Assembly (NCBI GenBank): GCA_012271065.1
Contig: JAAXHE010000186.1
Coordinates: 1-44,204 of the forward strand
DNA length: 44,204 nucleotides
Source: Candidatus Latescibacterota bacterium
GTDB taxonomy: Bacteria > Latescibacterota > UBA2968 > GCA-2709665
Direction: 5' to 3'
Under the pieces are notes generated by a model. That model did not search any database. It saw nothing but the letters and a program-made list of their open reading frames with translations, and was not told the DNA's origin. The position numbers and the translations under genes were made by a program. The stretch's first letter is position 1; each line of letters starts with the position of its first letter. Shown here piece after piece: positions 7,395-15,422 of this stretch.

Positions 7395-8936
7395 CTACCT
7401 GGGCGTCGCCGACGAGACACTCAGGCTGTCCACAACGGCCTTGAGTTTCCTGTAGGCGTTCTCCGGGTCGTAGCCGACCATCCTATATCGGACGATCCCC
7501 TCTTTGTCCGCGACCAGCGTTACCGGCAGAGACTTGATTCCGGTTCGCACGCATAGGTTTTGTTCCTTGTTGTCCCAGACGGTATCGAACGAACCGTCGT
7601 ACTTGTTCACGGCCTTTCGTACAACCGTCGGAAACTCCTCTTTTTTGATGCCAGGATAGTCTTCCCTCGGCGTGTGAACGGCAACTACCCTCACGTCGCT
7701 GGCAGACGTTTCCCTTGCAAGTCGTGCAATTACCGGCAATTCCGCCAGGCAGGGTCCGCACCAGATGGCCCAGAAATTCAGGACGATGACGTTGCCTCTG
7801 ATGTCATCTAGCGATATCGCGTCTCCACCCAGACGCTCCAACTTAAACCCCGGAAGGGGCTTGTCGACGAGGTCATATTTTTCGCTGGGGGCGTCCCACC
7901 GCATCTCAGTTTCGAGTTTCCTGCTGTAGTCCACATAGCACTCGTCGGACCCATGGAAGAGACTAAAGTTGCGCTGCAAGGCCATCCAGAGTTCGGGATC
8001 CCTGGCGTGACTCTTGACGGCCCTTTCGTAGAATTGGAGCGCCTCCTCGTGCCTGCCTCGCTGTTCGTGAAGGGAGGCGAGACTTCGGTACACCCAATTG
8101 GCTTGCTGGAAATCGGAGTAAGTGCCAGTACCCCCCATCGAATCAAGAATCTCGATAGCCTTGCGGTAAGCCTCGTCTGCCTCTTCGAATCTGTGAAGGA
8201 GTTGCAGGCAGTGGCCATTGAGACACCGGTATTTAAATAGGGCTTCGTTTCGGTACGGCTCGGGTACATCCGCGACACGACTTACTGCCCTGTTTGCAAA
8301 AGCCAGTGCGCTACGCGGATATCTCCCTTCCGGATGTCCATCCAATCCGACGAGAATACGCCCGATTGTGTAGTATGTACTGGAATGCGGGAGCAATACT
8401 GTCGCGCTGTCCGCGGCCGCGTGCACGTCGATGCTGTCTGTCGCTGGAACTCTGGCGATGATGGAGTATACGAAAGCCCGTCCCCGTTGAACGTAGTCGG
8501 GATACAGGGCGAGGAACTCATTCCACAGTTCGACGCCTTCTTTTGGATTAAACGAGGAGACGGCAAAGCTTCGATTCCAATGATCCAGTTCTTCCCTCGT
8601 CATGGTAACCGGCCTTCCCGAAGTGCTGTGCAGGAAGCGGCGCCGGGTTACCTTTTCACGATCTCGATCCAATATCAATCTGACGGTATAACTTCCCGTT
8701 GGAAATCCTGATTTATCCAGTACGATCGTATAGTTCCCGGGCGGCTGGTATCCGAATTGCGGCGCTGCGTGAACGCCCAAGTCAGATACCTTTACCTGTA
8801 CGTGCGACGACTCGGGAACGACGTAGCTGATGGTGATCGTACTGTCCGTGGCAGCGCCGTCCAACGTCAGCGTCGCCTTCGCCATTATCGTTTCTGGCAG
8901 GAGCAGCGCGAAGAGGGTGAGGATTGCGGTCTTCAT
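7395..8936 (-). CDS. TPR-repeat thioredoxin-like (TlpA/ResA-type) exported protein
   Basis: A 513-residue protein. Residues 1-18 form a signal peptide (MKTAILTLFALLLPETIMAK). A beta-rich segment follows, then a long helical middle with TPR-like units (for example YRNEALFKYRCLNGHCLQLL, ASLHEQRGRHEEALQFYERAV). The last 150 residues are a TlpA/ResA-type thioredoxin domain with GDAISLDDIRGNVIVLNFWAIWCGPC, whose WCGPC is the redox CxxC, and the cis-Pro loop SLPVTLVAD. It probably acts outside the cytoplasm in thiol reduction. The open frame extends to 9215, but that part is repeat-derived sequence; ATG at 8936 has AAGGAGGTG ahead of it and begins the signal peptide. Confidence 0.87.
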   Translation of the reverse strand: MKTAILTLFALLLPETIMAKATLTLDGAATDSTITISYVVPESSHVQVKVSDLGVHAAPQFGYQPPGNYTIVLDKSGFPTGSYTVRLILDRDREKVTRRRFLHSTSGRPVTMTREELDHWNRSFAVSSFNPKEGVELWNEFLALYPDYVQRGRAFVYSIIARVPATDSIDVHAAADSATVLLPHSSTYYTIGRILVGLDGHPEGRYPRSALAFANRAVSRVADVPEPYRNEALFKYRCLNGHCLQLLHRFEEADEAYRKAIEILDSMGGTGTYSDFQQANWVYRSLASLHEQRGRHEEALQFYERAVKSHARDPELWMALQRNFSLFHGSDECYVDYSRKLETEMRWDAPSEKYDLVDKPLPGFKLERLGGDAISLDDIRGNVIVLNFWAIWCGPCLAELPVIARLARETSASDVRVVAVHTPREDYPGIKKEEFPTVVRKAVNKYDGSFDTVWDNKEQNLCVRTGIKSLPVTLVADKEGIVRYRMVGYDPENAYRKLKAVVDSLSVSSATPR

Positions 8937-8990
8937 ATTACACCTCCTTGCCCATGTATACTGTGCCGCTCGAGAAACGGGTTTGAGGGT

Positions 8991-9013
8991 GGGGCGGACA
9001 TTCCTGTCTGCCC
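8991..9013. repeat. Dispersed hairpin repeat, copy 2 (inverted)
   Basis: GGGCGGACA and TGTCTGCCC pair around the loop TTCC (one G-T wobble). Read on the minus strand it matches the core of copy 1 at 7298-7321. It sits 55 bases upstream of the TPR-thioredoxin start codon, so it could be carried in the 5' part of that transcript. Confidence 0.6.
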
Positions 9014-9130
9014 ACGTCAAGGTTCTTCTGTCAAAATGCGGATGCATGGAGATGCCGCAAGGCAGGCGATGGGTCCGCGCACACGTCCGTCTGTCAAAGG
9101 TCTGCGCGACACGTACTGCCCAGTAGACGG

Positions 9131-9159
9131 GAGATTCTTCGCTACGCTCTGAATGACAT
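9131..9159 (-). repeat. Dispersed repeat encoding CHSERSEES in translation
   Basis: On the minus strand this segment begins ATGTCATTCAGAGCGTAGCG and continues with AAGAATCTC. Its translation (CHSERSEES) is a well-known artefact peptide from a repeat spread through many bacterial and metagenomic assemblies. Here it gives a false N-terminal extension to the TPR-thioredoxin frame. Confidence 0.6.
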
Positions 9160-9424
9160 GCATTCCAATAACCATCGGCGAATTGTTTCGGCCAACTGTC
9201 GGCATTGGCTGCCATTTAGAGGAGGCAACAAGCCTGGCGAAGCATCCCTTCCTCCTCGCCGCATCTACTAATAATTTAATATATGAAAACGCTCCTGCTT
9301 CGTCAATTAGAAAATTAATATTTCATCCAATGAATCGGCAGGCTGTTCTGAAATGACATCGACGGGAAAGGGTCGCGTTCGGCAGTCCGCCCCGGCGCGC
9401 TCGTCGACGCACACCTCGTTCAAT

Positions 9425-10165
9425 TCACTTTCCGGCCCTGGCGACGGTTTTCCTGGCCGTTTCGGCGGTCGTGTGGTAGTTCCATCCGCGCAACACCAGG
9501 TTCTCGCTGAACTGGTGGATGTCCTCCTTGCGGTCTTTACCGGAAAACATCCGCGCGATCACAACCTTCCTCGGTATTTCAGAGCGGTTGGACGGCGAAC
9601 CATGCACAATGAAATAATCGAAAAAGGTGACGTCTCCCGGCTCGGCCTCGATCGCGGTGGATCCTTCGAACGGGAACCGCTCGTGAAACTCGGCATTCGT
9701 CGCGGTAGAGCCTTCCACCCTGCCGTGTCTGTGCGAACCCGGATAGACTCTGAGGCAGCCCATTTCTTCCGTGGCTTCGCTGATATGGATCATTCCCGCA
9801 ATCATGGTGTTCTTTTCGGTTGGCAGATAGCTCCAGTCCTGGTGCATATGGAACGGTGTCGTACCGGTTGTCATCCGTTTCTCGAAGAGCGTGGAATGGT
9901 TGAGTACGATGTCCGGACCGATGAGCTGTTCGACGATGTCGAGGAGCTTTTCGTGAAGCAGGGCCGCCATCCACAAACCCGAATACTGCTGCACGTTGCG
10001 TGTGCCAAAGACACCGTTGTCGTTCGAAGCGCCCTCGGCGTCTTTGCCGAGCTGGCGGACAATGCGATCGAATTCATTCTCAAGACGGCCGACTTCATCG
10101 GGCGAAAAGACGCCTTTGGCCAGGTAGTAGCCGTTTTCCTCAAAAAACGTGCGCGTTTCTCTCAT
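9425..10165 (-). CDS. Phytanoyl-CoA dioxygenase (PhyH) family Fe(II)/2-oxoglutarate oxygenase
   Basis: A 246-residue PhyH-family protein, predicted cytoplasmic, that would hydroxylate an unknown small molecule using iron, oxygen and 2-oxoglutarate. The facial triad is visible: HQD at residues 108-110 and His188 in FIVHGS; an Arg in IPRKVV (about 199) is the likely 2-oxoglutarate anchor. GCLRVYPGSHRHG (about 136-148) is the typical PhyH loop. N-terminal FFEENGYYLAKGVFSPDEV is also canonical. It lies 15 bases downstream of a Gfo/Idh/MocA oxidoreductase gene, forming an operon, which suggests a role in oxidising a sugar, polyol or natural-product derivative rather than phytanoyl-CoA itself. Confidence 0.9.
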   Translation of the reverse strand: MRETRTFFEENGYYLAKGVFSPDEVGRLENEFDRIVRQLGKDAEGASNDNGVFGTRNVQQYSGLWMAALLHEKLLDIVEQLIGPDIVLNHSTLFEKRMTTGTTPFHMHQDWSYLPTEKNTMIAGMIHISEATEEMGCLRVYPGSHRHGRVEGSTATNAEFHERFPFEGSTAIEAEPGDVTFFDYFIVHGSPSNRSEIPRKVVIARMFSGKDRKEDIHQFSENLVLRGWNYHTTAETARKTVARAGK

Positions 10166-10180
10166 CCTGCCCTCCGGTTT

Positions 10181-11209
10181 TCATTTGAGACTCAACTCAA
10201 CTTCGCGGCCGGTGCGTGCGGATGCCTCGGCCGCTTCGAGTACCTTGAGTACGTTCAGGCCGTGAACCTGCGGTATCGGCGTATCGTCGTCACCCCGTTC
10301 GAGAGACTCGATAAAATCGGTGAATTCGTCCACCAGGCTGTCTCGAACTGGCACGGGTTCGCGCCGCCATGTCCCATCGGCCGTGTCAGCGATGAACAAA
10401 GCCGGCGGGTCGCCGCCGCCGTAGGGCAGACGGAAGCGCGCCATGCCACGGGTGAAGAACCAGTCGCCGCCGTATTCCGTTGCCCCGCGCGCCCACGCAA
10501 TGCGGCTGACAGCGGCGACGATCCCGCTCTTCCATCGGATAAAATACATGCCGGTATCGTCGCAGTCAATGGCCGGATGTTCGGACTTCGGAAACGTAAA
10601 CTGCCCCTGCTGTGCCGAAACGGTCGCGACGTCGTTCCCGATAATCCAGAGCAACCTGTCGATCTGGTGGGCGCCGTCCATCTGGCCCATGCCGCCGCCC
10701 CGCTCGCGGTCCAGCATCCACTCGGGCCGATTGTAGGGACCGTACGGCTTGTGCCACATGTCATAGGCCATGATCACGGACCCCAGGTCGCCGCGGTCCA
10801 CGATTTCCTTCATCGCCGCGACGGCAGGAAAGTAGCGTTGCGTGTGCGCCGCCATGAGCTTGACGCCGTTCTCACGGGCCGCGGCCAGCATCTCCTCCGC
10901 CTGCCACGCCCAGGCCGCGAGCGGTTTTTCCATGTAGATGTGTTTTCCCGCGGCCGCGGCATCCAGCGCCGCCTGGTAATGTAGCCAGTGCGGAAGGGTC
11001 CCGATGACCACGTCGACGTCGTCGCGTTCCAGGGTTTCCCGGTAGTCCGCCACGAATTCGACGTCGGGGTGCCGGCTCCGCCAACGCGCGGCGGCATCCT
11101 CCCCGGGCTCCGCGACAACCTTCATGTCCGCGCCGGGCGTTTTCTTCACGACATCGATATAACTGCCGCCGATGCGGCCGGTTCCCAGCACTGCGACGCC
11201 GAATGGCAT
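10181..11209 (-). CDS. Gfo/Idh/MocA-family oxidoreductase
   Basis: A 342-residue NAD(P)-dependent dehydrogenase of the glucose-fructose oxidoreductase/inositol dehydrogenase family. The N-terminal Rossmann motif is GVAVLGTGRIGGSY, and the catalytic EKP motif is present (residues 94-96, IYMEKPLAAW). The C-terminal alpha/beta domain contains GGGMGQMDGAHQIDRLLWI, where His is the usual substrate-contacting residue. Typical substrates are cyclic polyols and sugars; the precise one cannot be read from sequence. The frame is open to 11272, but ATG at 11209 starts the Rossmann strand directly. It is the first gene of an operon with the PhyH oxygenase 15 bases on. Confidence 0.9.
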   Translation of the reverse strand: MPFGVAVLGTGRIGGSYIDVVKKTPGADMKVVAEPGEDAAARWRSRHPDVEFVADYRETLERDDVDVVIGTLPHWLHYQAALDAAAAGKHIYMEKPLAAWAWQAEEMLAAARENGVKLMAAHTQRYFPAVAAMKEIVDRGDLGSVIMAYDMWHKPYGPYNRPEWMLDRERGGGMGQMDGAHQIDRLLWIIGNDVATVSAQQGQFTFPKSEHPAIDCDDTGMYFIRWKSGIVAAVSRIAWARGATEYGGDWFFTRGMARFRLPYGGGDPPALFIADTADGTWRREPVPVRDSLVDEFTDFIESLERGDDDTPIPQVHGLNVLKVLEAAEASARTGREVELSLK

Positions 11210-11259
11210 AGGGCAGGATCCTGCGTTCCAGGCAATTGACGGGACGATGCTACCGGCAC

Positions 11260-11517
11260 TCAGGACAGCCATGCGTTAGCAAACACGAGCGCCGCCGGGA
11301 TGCCGAAAAATGCAACGAGAATATACATGATGGCCAGCCATTTCCGTTTGCTGCCAAGGCGCGCCAGCCACTCGGCGCCCACGATGGGAACATCCCGCAG
11401 CCAGCGGATGGCGTAGATGACGACGACACCCACCAGATTGTAGAGAAAATGCGCAATTGCGATCTGGTGCGCAACGGCATGGGTGGGGCCGGTCGACGCC
11501 GATCGTCCGGCTGTTGT
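11260..11517 (-). pseudogene. C-terminal remnant of a Na/Pi cotransporter (NaPi-II family)
   Basis: Translating the minus strand from 11517 to the TGA at 11260 gives 85 residues with no usable start codon. The frame contains AHQIAIAHFLYNLVGVVV, then RWLRDVPIVGAEWLARLGSK and WLAIMYILVAFFGIP. This resembles the end of animal NPT2 and bacterial NptA proteins (ALCHFFFNISGILLWYP, then YRWFAVFYLIIFFFLIP in the human protein, recalled from memory). Everything upstream of this last membrane portion is missing; the adjacent PhyH gene ends at 11566. I read it as a decayed fragment left by a deletion or insertion. It does not overlap any intact gene. Confidence 0.6.
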
Positions 11518-11565
11518 CTGTTGAATCGGGTGGCGACGAGGCCGCGTTGGGATTCCCGCCGATCT

Positions 11566-12384
11566 TCAGAATTGCCCCCGGCGGAATGCATATCGAAGTT
11601 CACCCGTCAGAAGGCTGCGTTGTTCCGGAGTCACCCGTTCCAGCAGGTCCGCCGGCGGGTCGTAGCGATTCCACGTCTGCATGAACGGCGCCGTGTACCC
11701 GTAGACCAGCGAATAGCGGGGCGACGCGCCCGGTTTCAATCTGGGACCCGCGTGTATCAGCGTTTCGCTCAGGATGAGCGCGTCTCCGGCCCGGGATTCG
11801 AGTTGCCGCGCCAGGGTCTCATCCATGATTTCGCGCAGCGACGCCATGGGCATGTCCATGCGATGGCTTCCCGCCACCACCCATGTGCCTTCGCCCGGAC
11901 CATTGTCGGTCAGGTAGATGAAGGCTTTGCTGAACATACAGTGATAGTGCCCGTCCGCTTCGAAGCTCCCGAAGTTCGGCGCGATGCCCCGGCGCCATCC
12001 TTCATCTGCCACACGGGAGTCATTGAACGCCGTATCACGTTCCGGCTCAACTGGATAGTTGATGAGATACTGATGCTCCTCGAGGCGCACGTCACCCCCG
12101 ACCACGTCCTGCATGATCGGCAACAGCACGGGATGCATCGCCGTTTCCAGCAGATGCAGATCATACCACGCGCACCGGGAGAGAACCGTCAGCGTGGGCG
12201 TCTTCGGATACCCGTCGTGCTTGTACCCGCATCCGTCGTCAGCGTCCATCCGGTCCGCGAGATCGATCAGTCGCCTGCAATCCGCCGGACTGAAAACACC
12301 CTTGAGCAGGACGTAGCCGCTGACGTCGAAGAAATAACGTTGAGCCGGCGTCAGCCCGGTCCCTTTCTTCATACCGGTTTCCAT
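11566..12384 (-). CDS. PhyH-like dioxygenase with an atypical metal site
   Basis: A 272-residue member of the phytanoyl-CoA dioxygenase superfamily. FFDVSGYVLLKGVFSPADC at the start and GTWVVAGSHRMDMP (residues 166-179) are characteristic, and His211 in ETLIHAG fits the distal metal His. The canonical HxD is not visible: the expected place reads GHYHCMF (residues 145-151), giving His146 and His148 with Cys149 and Met150. So the Asp ligand seems missing or replaced. Related proteins with this short loop are common in uncultured bacteria. Function unknown; an oxygenase, a halogenase-like enzyme or an inactive homologue are all possible. It is divergent from the oxidoreductase at 12634. Confidence 0.8.
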   Translation of the reverse strand: METGMKKGTGLTPAQRYFFDVSGYVLLKGVFSPADCRRLIDLADRMDADDGCGYKHDGYPKTPTLTVLSRCAWYDLHLLETAMHPVLLPIMQDVVGGDVRLEEHQYLINYPVEPERDTAFNDSRVADEGWRRGIAPNFGSFEADGHYHCMFSKAFIYLTDNGPGEGTWVVAGSHRMDMPMASLREIMDETLARQLESRAGDALILSETLIHAGPRLKPGASPRYSLVYGYTAPFMQTWNRYDPPADLLERVTPEQRSLLTGELRYAFRRGQF

Positions 12385-12500
12385 GTCGATTCGCCTCCGG
12401 CAGGGTCCTGAGCGCTCGATGCGACCTCAGAGGCCGGACATGAGCACACACGAATCAGCTCAGTCGACCCGCTACTGTTTATTGTAACAAGAAACGTGCG

Positions 12501-12598
12501 TTTTCGACAGATGGGGCGCGGTCGAAAATTCAGTATGAAGTGCGAAAATCAGTACTATCTTTTCGTAGACCGGATGTAATTCTAAGAGTTTTCGAAAC
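12501..12598. promoter_or_regulatory. Cluster of five CGAAAA/TTTTCG sites between divergent genes
   Basis: The spacer between the divergent PhyH-like and Gfo/Idh/MocA genes contains TTTTCG at 12501-12506, CGAAAA at 12523-12528 and 12543-12548, TTTTCG at 12560-12565, and the palindrome GTTTTCGAAAC at 12588-12598. Two of these belong to a longer direct repeat, CGAAAAT(T)CAGTA, at 12523-12535 and 12543-12554, about 20 bases apart. Direct repeats at two helical turns are typical of AraC/XylS-type activators. The regulator is unknown. Confidence 0.45.
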
Positions 12599-12633
12599 TG
12601 CCCATCCACAATGCAACGTCGAGGAATTGAAAT

Positions 12634-13890
12634 ATGGCCAAGCGAACAGGCAGAAAGCGTATACGGGTCGGCGTGGTCGGCGTCGGCCGGGGACGCTCCT
12701 TTGCTCGGGCGGCAGGAGCGACCGGCATGGAGCTTGTCGCAATCTGCGACACCTGGGAAGAGCGGCTCATCGCGGAGGGCGAAGCGCTGAACGTACGGAC
12801 ATTTGTCGATTACGACGAATTCCTGGGATGGGACATGGACGCGGTTATGCTGGCAAACTACTTTCACGAGCACGCGCCGTTTGCCATCAGGGCGCTCAAC
12901 GCCAGAATGCACGTGATGAGCGAGACCTCGGCATGTCACACGCTGGGCGAAGGCGTGGCTCTTGCGCGAGCCGTCGAAAATAGCGGCAGGACCTACATGT
13001 TCGCCGAGAATTACCCCTACATGGTCTTCAACCAGGAGATGAGACGGCTCTATCAAAAAGGACGCGTTGGTGAGTTCAAATACGGAGAGGGCGAATACGT
13101 CCACCCGGACCCGCCCGAGATCAAGCTGGGGCGCAGCTGCGGCCGAGACCACTGGCGCAACTGGGTGCCCTCCACGTACTACTGCACCCACTCCATCGCA
13201 CCGGTCATGTATATCACTGACACCAGGCCGACCACAGTGAACGGCTTTGTCATCCCGTATGACTTCGGCGACACCTCCCAGACGCTCCATATGAAGCGAT
13301 CGGACACGGCCGCGGTGATCATCTGCAGGATGGACAACGACGCGGTCATGAAATCCCTGCACGGGGGGCTGCGCGGTCACGGCAACTACGTACGCATCCA
13401 CGGCAACAGGGGCGTGATGGAAAACTGCCGCCACGGCGACAAACAGCGGCTGCGCGTCTGGTACGAACCCTGGGAAAAACGCAAGAGTGATCCGGTCGAA
13501 ACGGTGTACAAGCCCGACTTCCCTGTCCATCACAACCGGGCGACCCGCACCGGCCACGGCGGCGGGGACTTCTTCACGACCCATCACTTTGCCGAGGCGA
13601 TCCGCAAGGGAGAACAGCCGTATCTCGACGTCTACCGCGGTCTCGACATGAGCATCGCGGGCATCCAGGCGTGGCGGTCCGCGCTGAACGATTCGGCTTC
13701 GATGGAAGTGCCCGATTTCCGCGACGAATCCGTGCGCAAGCAATACGAAAACGACGACTGGTCGCCCGACCCCGCGCGCAAGAAAGACGGACAGCCGCCC
13801 TCCAGCATCCTCGGCGACGTCGAACCGTCCGACGGTGCGAAGAAACTGGCCAAAAAGGTCTGGGCGTCAAAAGGTTACACGGGGGAGTGA
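12634..13890 (+). CDS. Gfo/Idh/MocA-family protein with substituted EKP motif
   Basis: A 418-residue protein with the Rossmann motif RVGVVGVGRGRSFARAA near the start. The usual EKP catalytic motif at the end of the nucleotide domain reads SETSA (Glu97, Thr98, Ser99), so the conserved Lys is absent. The C-terminal domain has STYYCTHSIAPVMYIT, where the His that normally contacts substrate is kept. It carries a charged C-terminal tail with PSDGAKKLAKKVWASKG. Homologues with this altered motif occur in many uncultured bacteria and may be dehydrogenases for unusual substrates. GAGGAATTG precedes the ATG at 12634. The gene converges on the sulfatase gene, whose end is 43 bases away. Confidence 0.85.
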   Translation: MAKRTGRKRIRVGVVGVGRGRSFARAAGATGMELVAICDTWEERLIAEGEALNVRTFVDYDEFLGWDMDAVMLANYFHEHAPFAIRALNARMHVMSETSACHTLGEGVALARAVENSGRTYMFAENYPYMVFNQEMRRLYQKGRVGEFKYGEGEYVHPDPPEIKLGRSCGRDHWRNWVPSTYYCTHSIAPVMYITDTRPTTVNGFVIPYDFGDTSQTLHMKRSDTAAVIICRMDNDAVMKSLHGGLRGHGNYVRIHGNRGVMENCRHGDKQRLRVWYEPWEKRKSDPVETVYKPDFPVHHNRATRTGHGGGDFFTTHHFAEAIRKGEQPYLDVYRGLDMSIAGIQAWRSALNDSASMEVPDFRDESVRKQYENDDWSPDPARKKDGQPPSSILGDVEPSDGAKKLAKKVWASKGYTGE

Positions 13891-13933
13891 GGTGGATTAC
13901 CGAAGGTCGGATGACAGCCGCAACACCCCTCCC

Positions 13934-15391
13934 TCACATCGGTCCGATGCGATCGGGGCCCCGGTCCATGGCGAGCATGGACGCATCGAAACTGCGTTGC
14001 ATGAGGTCGAGTTTCACGCCTGCGTGATCGGGGCTGTCCCACAGATTCTCAAATTCCCCCGGGTCCTCCTCGAGGTCATAGAGTTCGCCCAGGTCATGCC
14101 CATGGTAGACAACAAGCTTGTACCGGCAGTCGCGGTACATCGTGGCGAACGTCCCGTCGGCCTGGTCCAGCGCATCGTAGAACTCGCAGCGTACGAATTC
14201 GCGATGTTTGTCAGCCGGTTTGTCGCCGCTGAGCAACGGCGCCAGTGAACGCGCCTGCATCCGCTCGGGAACCGACAGCCCCGCCAGTTCCAATAGCAGC
14301 GGGGCGATGTCGCGCAATTCCACGAGCGCGTCGCTTCGCCGGCCGGACGTCACGTGTCCGGGCCACGAGAAGATCAGCGGCACCCTCACCAGCCCTTCGT
14401 AGAAGCGGCAGCCCTTCTGAATCAGCCCGTGGTCTCCAAGCATTTCGCCGTGATCGCTGGTAAAAATCACGAGTGTATTCTCACGCTGTCCCGTTGCTTG
14501 CAGGGCGGCCATGATCCGGCCGACCTGATCGTCGATCAGCTTGATCATGGCATAATACGCGGCGATCAGCGTTTTCGCATCCCGTTGGCCGCCGGTTTCC
14601 GGCTCCACCAGTCCGCGGGTCTGCGTCCAGGGGATCACCGGGCTCTTGATGTCCAGGTCTCGCGGATGCCGGCCTCTGGACTGGAAGTCGATGGATTCGA
14701 GTGCCTTCTGTTGTGCCAGATCGCTTTCCCGAAACAACGGTCCGCCTACCTGTTCCGGATCGAACAGGTCGCGGTACGTCCCGGGCGGATTGAACGGCGG
14801 ATGCGGGTCGTAGATGTTCACGGAAGCCAGCCACGGGCCTTCACGCGCTGCGCTCAGGAAGTCGATGGTCTTTTCCGCGCACCACGTGGTCTGGTGCAGC
14901 TCGGCGGGCACGCCGTCAAGACTCTTCGTCAACTCACCAAGCACCTCCCCCTTCGACCGCACCCAGTCGGCGTAGTCGTGTCCGGTTTCCCAGTCGTCCC
15001 TGGGCGCGTGGCTGTATTGCCAGTACCGGTACCCGTCGTTGACCCGCTCTTCCACTCGACCGAACGCGCTGGACAGATGCAACTTGCCGATCAGACCGCA
15101 ATCGTATCCGCTGTCGGCGAGCAATTTCGTAACCAGCGGCGGCGCGTCCGGAAAATGCGAATTGCCGTTTCCGTTCACGTGGACGGCGCTCGCGTATTGT
15201 CCCGTCAGGAAACTCGCCCGGCTCGGCGTGCAGATCGGACTCTGGCAATATGCGCGCGTAAACGCGAATCCTTCGGCGACCAGACGGTCGACATTGGGCG
15301 TGTCGACGTGCGGGTTCCCCAATGCGCCAATCGTGTCGTACCGCTGCTGGTCCGTACAGATCCAGAGAATATTCGGCCTGGACCCCCTCAT
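13934..15391 (-). CDS. Type I (formylglycine-dependent) sulfatase
   Basis: A 485-residue sulfatase with no signal peptide, so probably cytoplasmic. RPNILWICTDQQRYDT at residues 5-20 supplies the metal-binding Asp14 and Gln15; SPICTPSRASFLTG holds the CxPSR signature with Cys54 as the formylglycine precursor; GKLHLSS and SDHGEMLGDHG provide further active-site Lys, His and Asp residues. It would cleave sulfate esters, most likely from a sugar taken into the cell. GAGGAGG lies four bases before the ATG. It is 31 bases downstream of a nitrilase-family gene in the same operon, so the two may act on one substrate. A formylglycine-generating enzyme is not seen in the window. Confidence 0.92.
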   Translation of the reverse strand: MRGSRPNILWICTDQQRYDTIGALGNPHVDTPNVDRLVAEGFAFTRAYCQSPICTPSRASFLTGQYASAVHVNGNGNSHFPDAPPLVTKLLADSGYDCGLIGKLHLSSAFGRVEERVNDGYRYWQYSHAPRDDWETGHDYADWVRSKGEVLGELTKSLDGVPAELHQTTWCAEKTIDFLSAAREGPWLASVNIYDPHPPFNPPGTYRDLFDPEQVGGPLFRESDLAQQKALESIDFQSRGRHPRDLDIKSPVIPWTQTRGLVEPETGGQRDAKTLIAAYYAMIKLIDDQVGRIMAALQATGQRENTLVIFTSDHGEMLGDHGLIQKGCRFYEGLVRVPLIFSWPGHVTSGRRSDALVELRDIAPLLLELAGLSVPERMQARSLAPLLSGDKPADKHREFVRCEFYDALDQADGTFATMYRDCRYKLVVYHGHDLGELYDLEEDPGEFENLWDSPDHAGVKLDLMQRSFDASMLAMDRGPDRIGPM

Positions 15392-15422
15392 GCATCCTCC
15401 TCGATCGGATTGAAACGATTCG

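Larger units (their letters stand above)
8937..9424. other. Non-coding spacer with repeats and an AT-rich patch
   Basis: The stretch upstream of the TPR-thioredoxin gene is not coding, although a frame stays open through it to 9215. It holds a hairpin repeat (8991-9013), a second dispersed repeat (9131-9159) and an AT-rich patch at about 9265-9330 that may hold promoters. No clear -35/-10 pair stands out. Confidence 0.55.

Noticed and set aside
8937..9215. N-terminal extension of the TPR-thioredoxin protein
   Set aside because: It is repeat-derived (contains CHSERSEES) and the ATG at 8936 has an excellent Shine-Dalgarno and a signal peptide.
9353..10984. Long plus-strand frame of 543 codons
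   Set aside because: It lies antisense to the PhyH and Gfo/Idh/MocA genes, whose motifs are unmistakable; it shows no family pattern.
12472..13743. Minus-strand frame of 423 codons
   Set aside because: Antisense to the oxidoreductase at 12634-13890 and without any recognisable motif.
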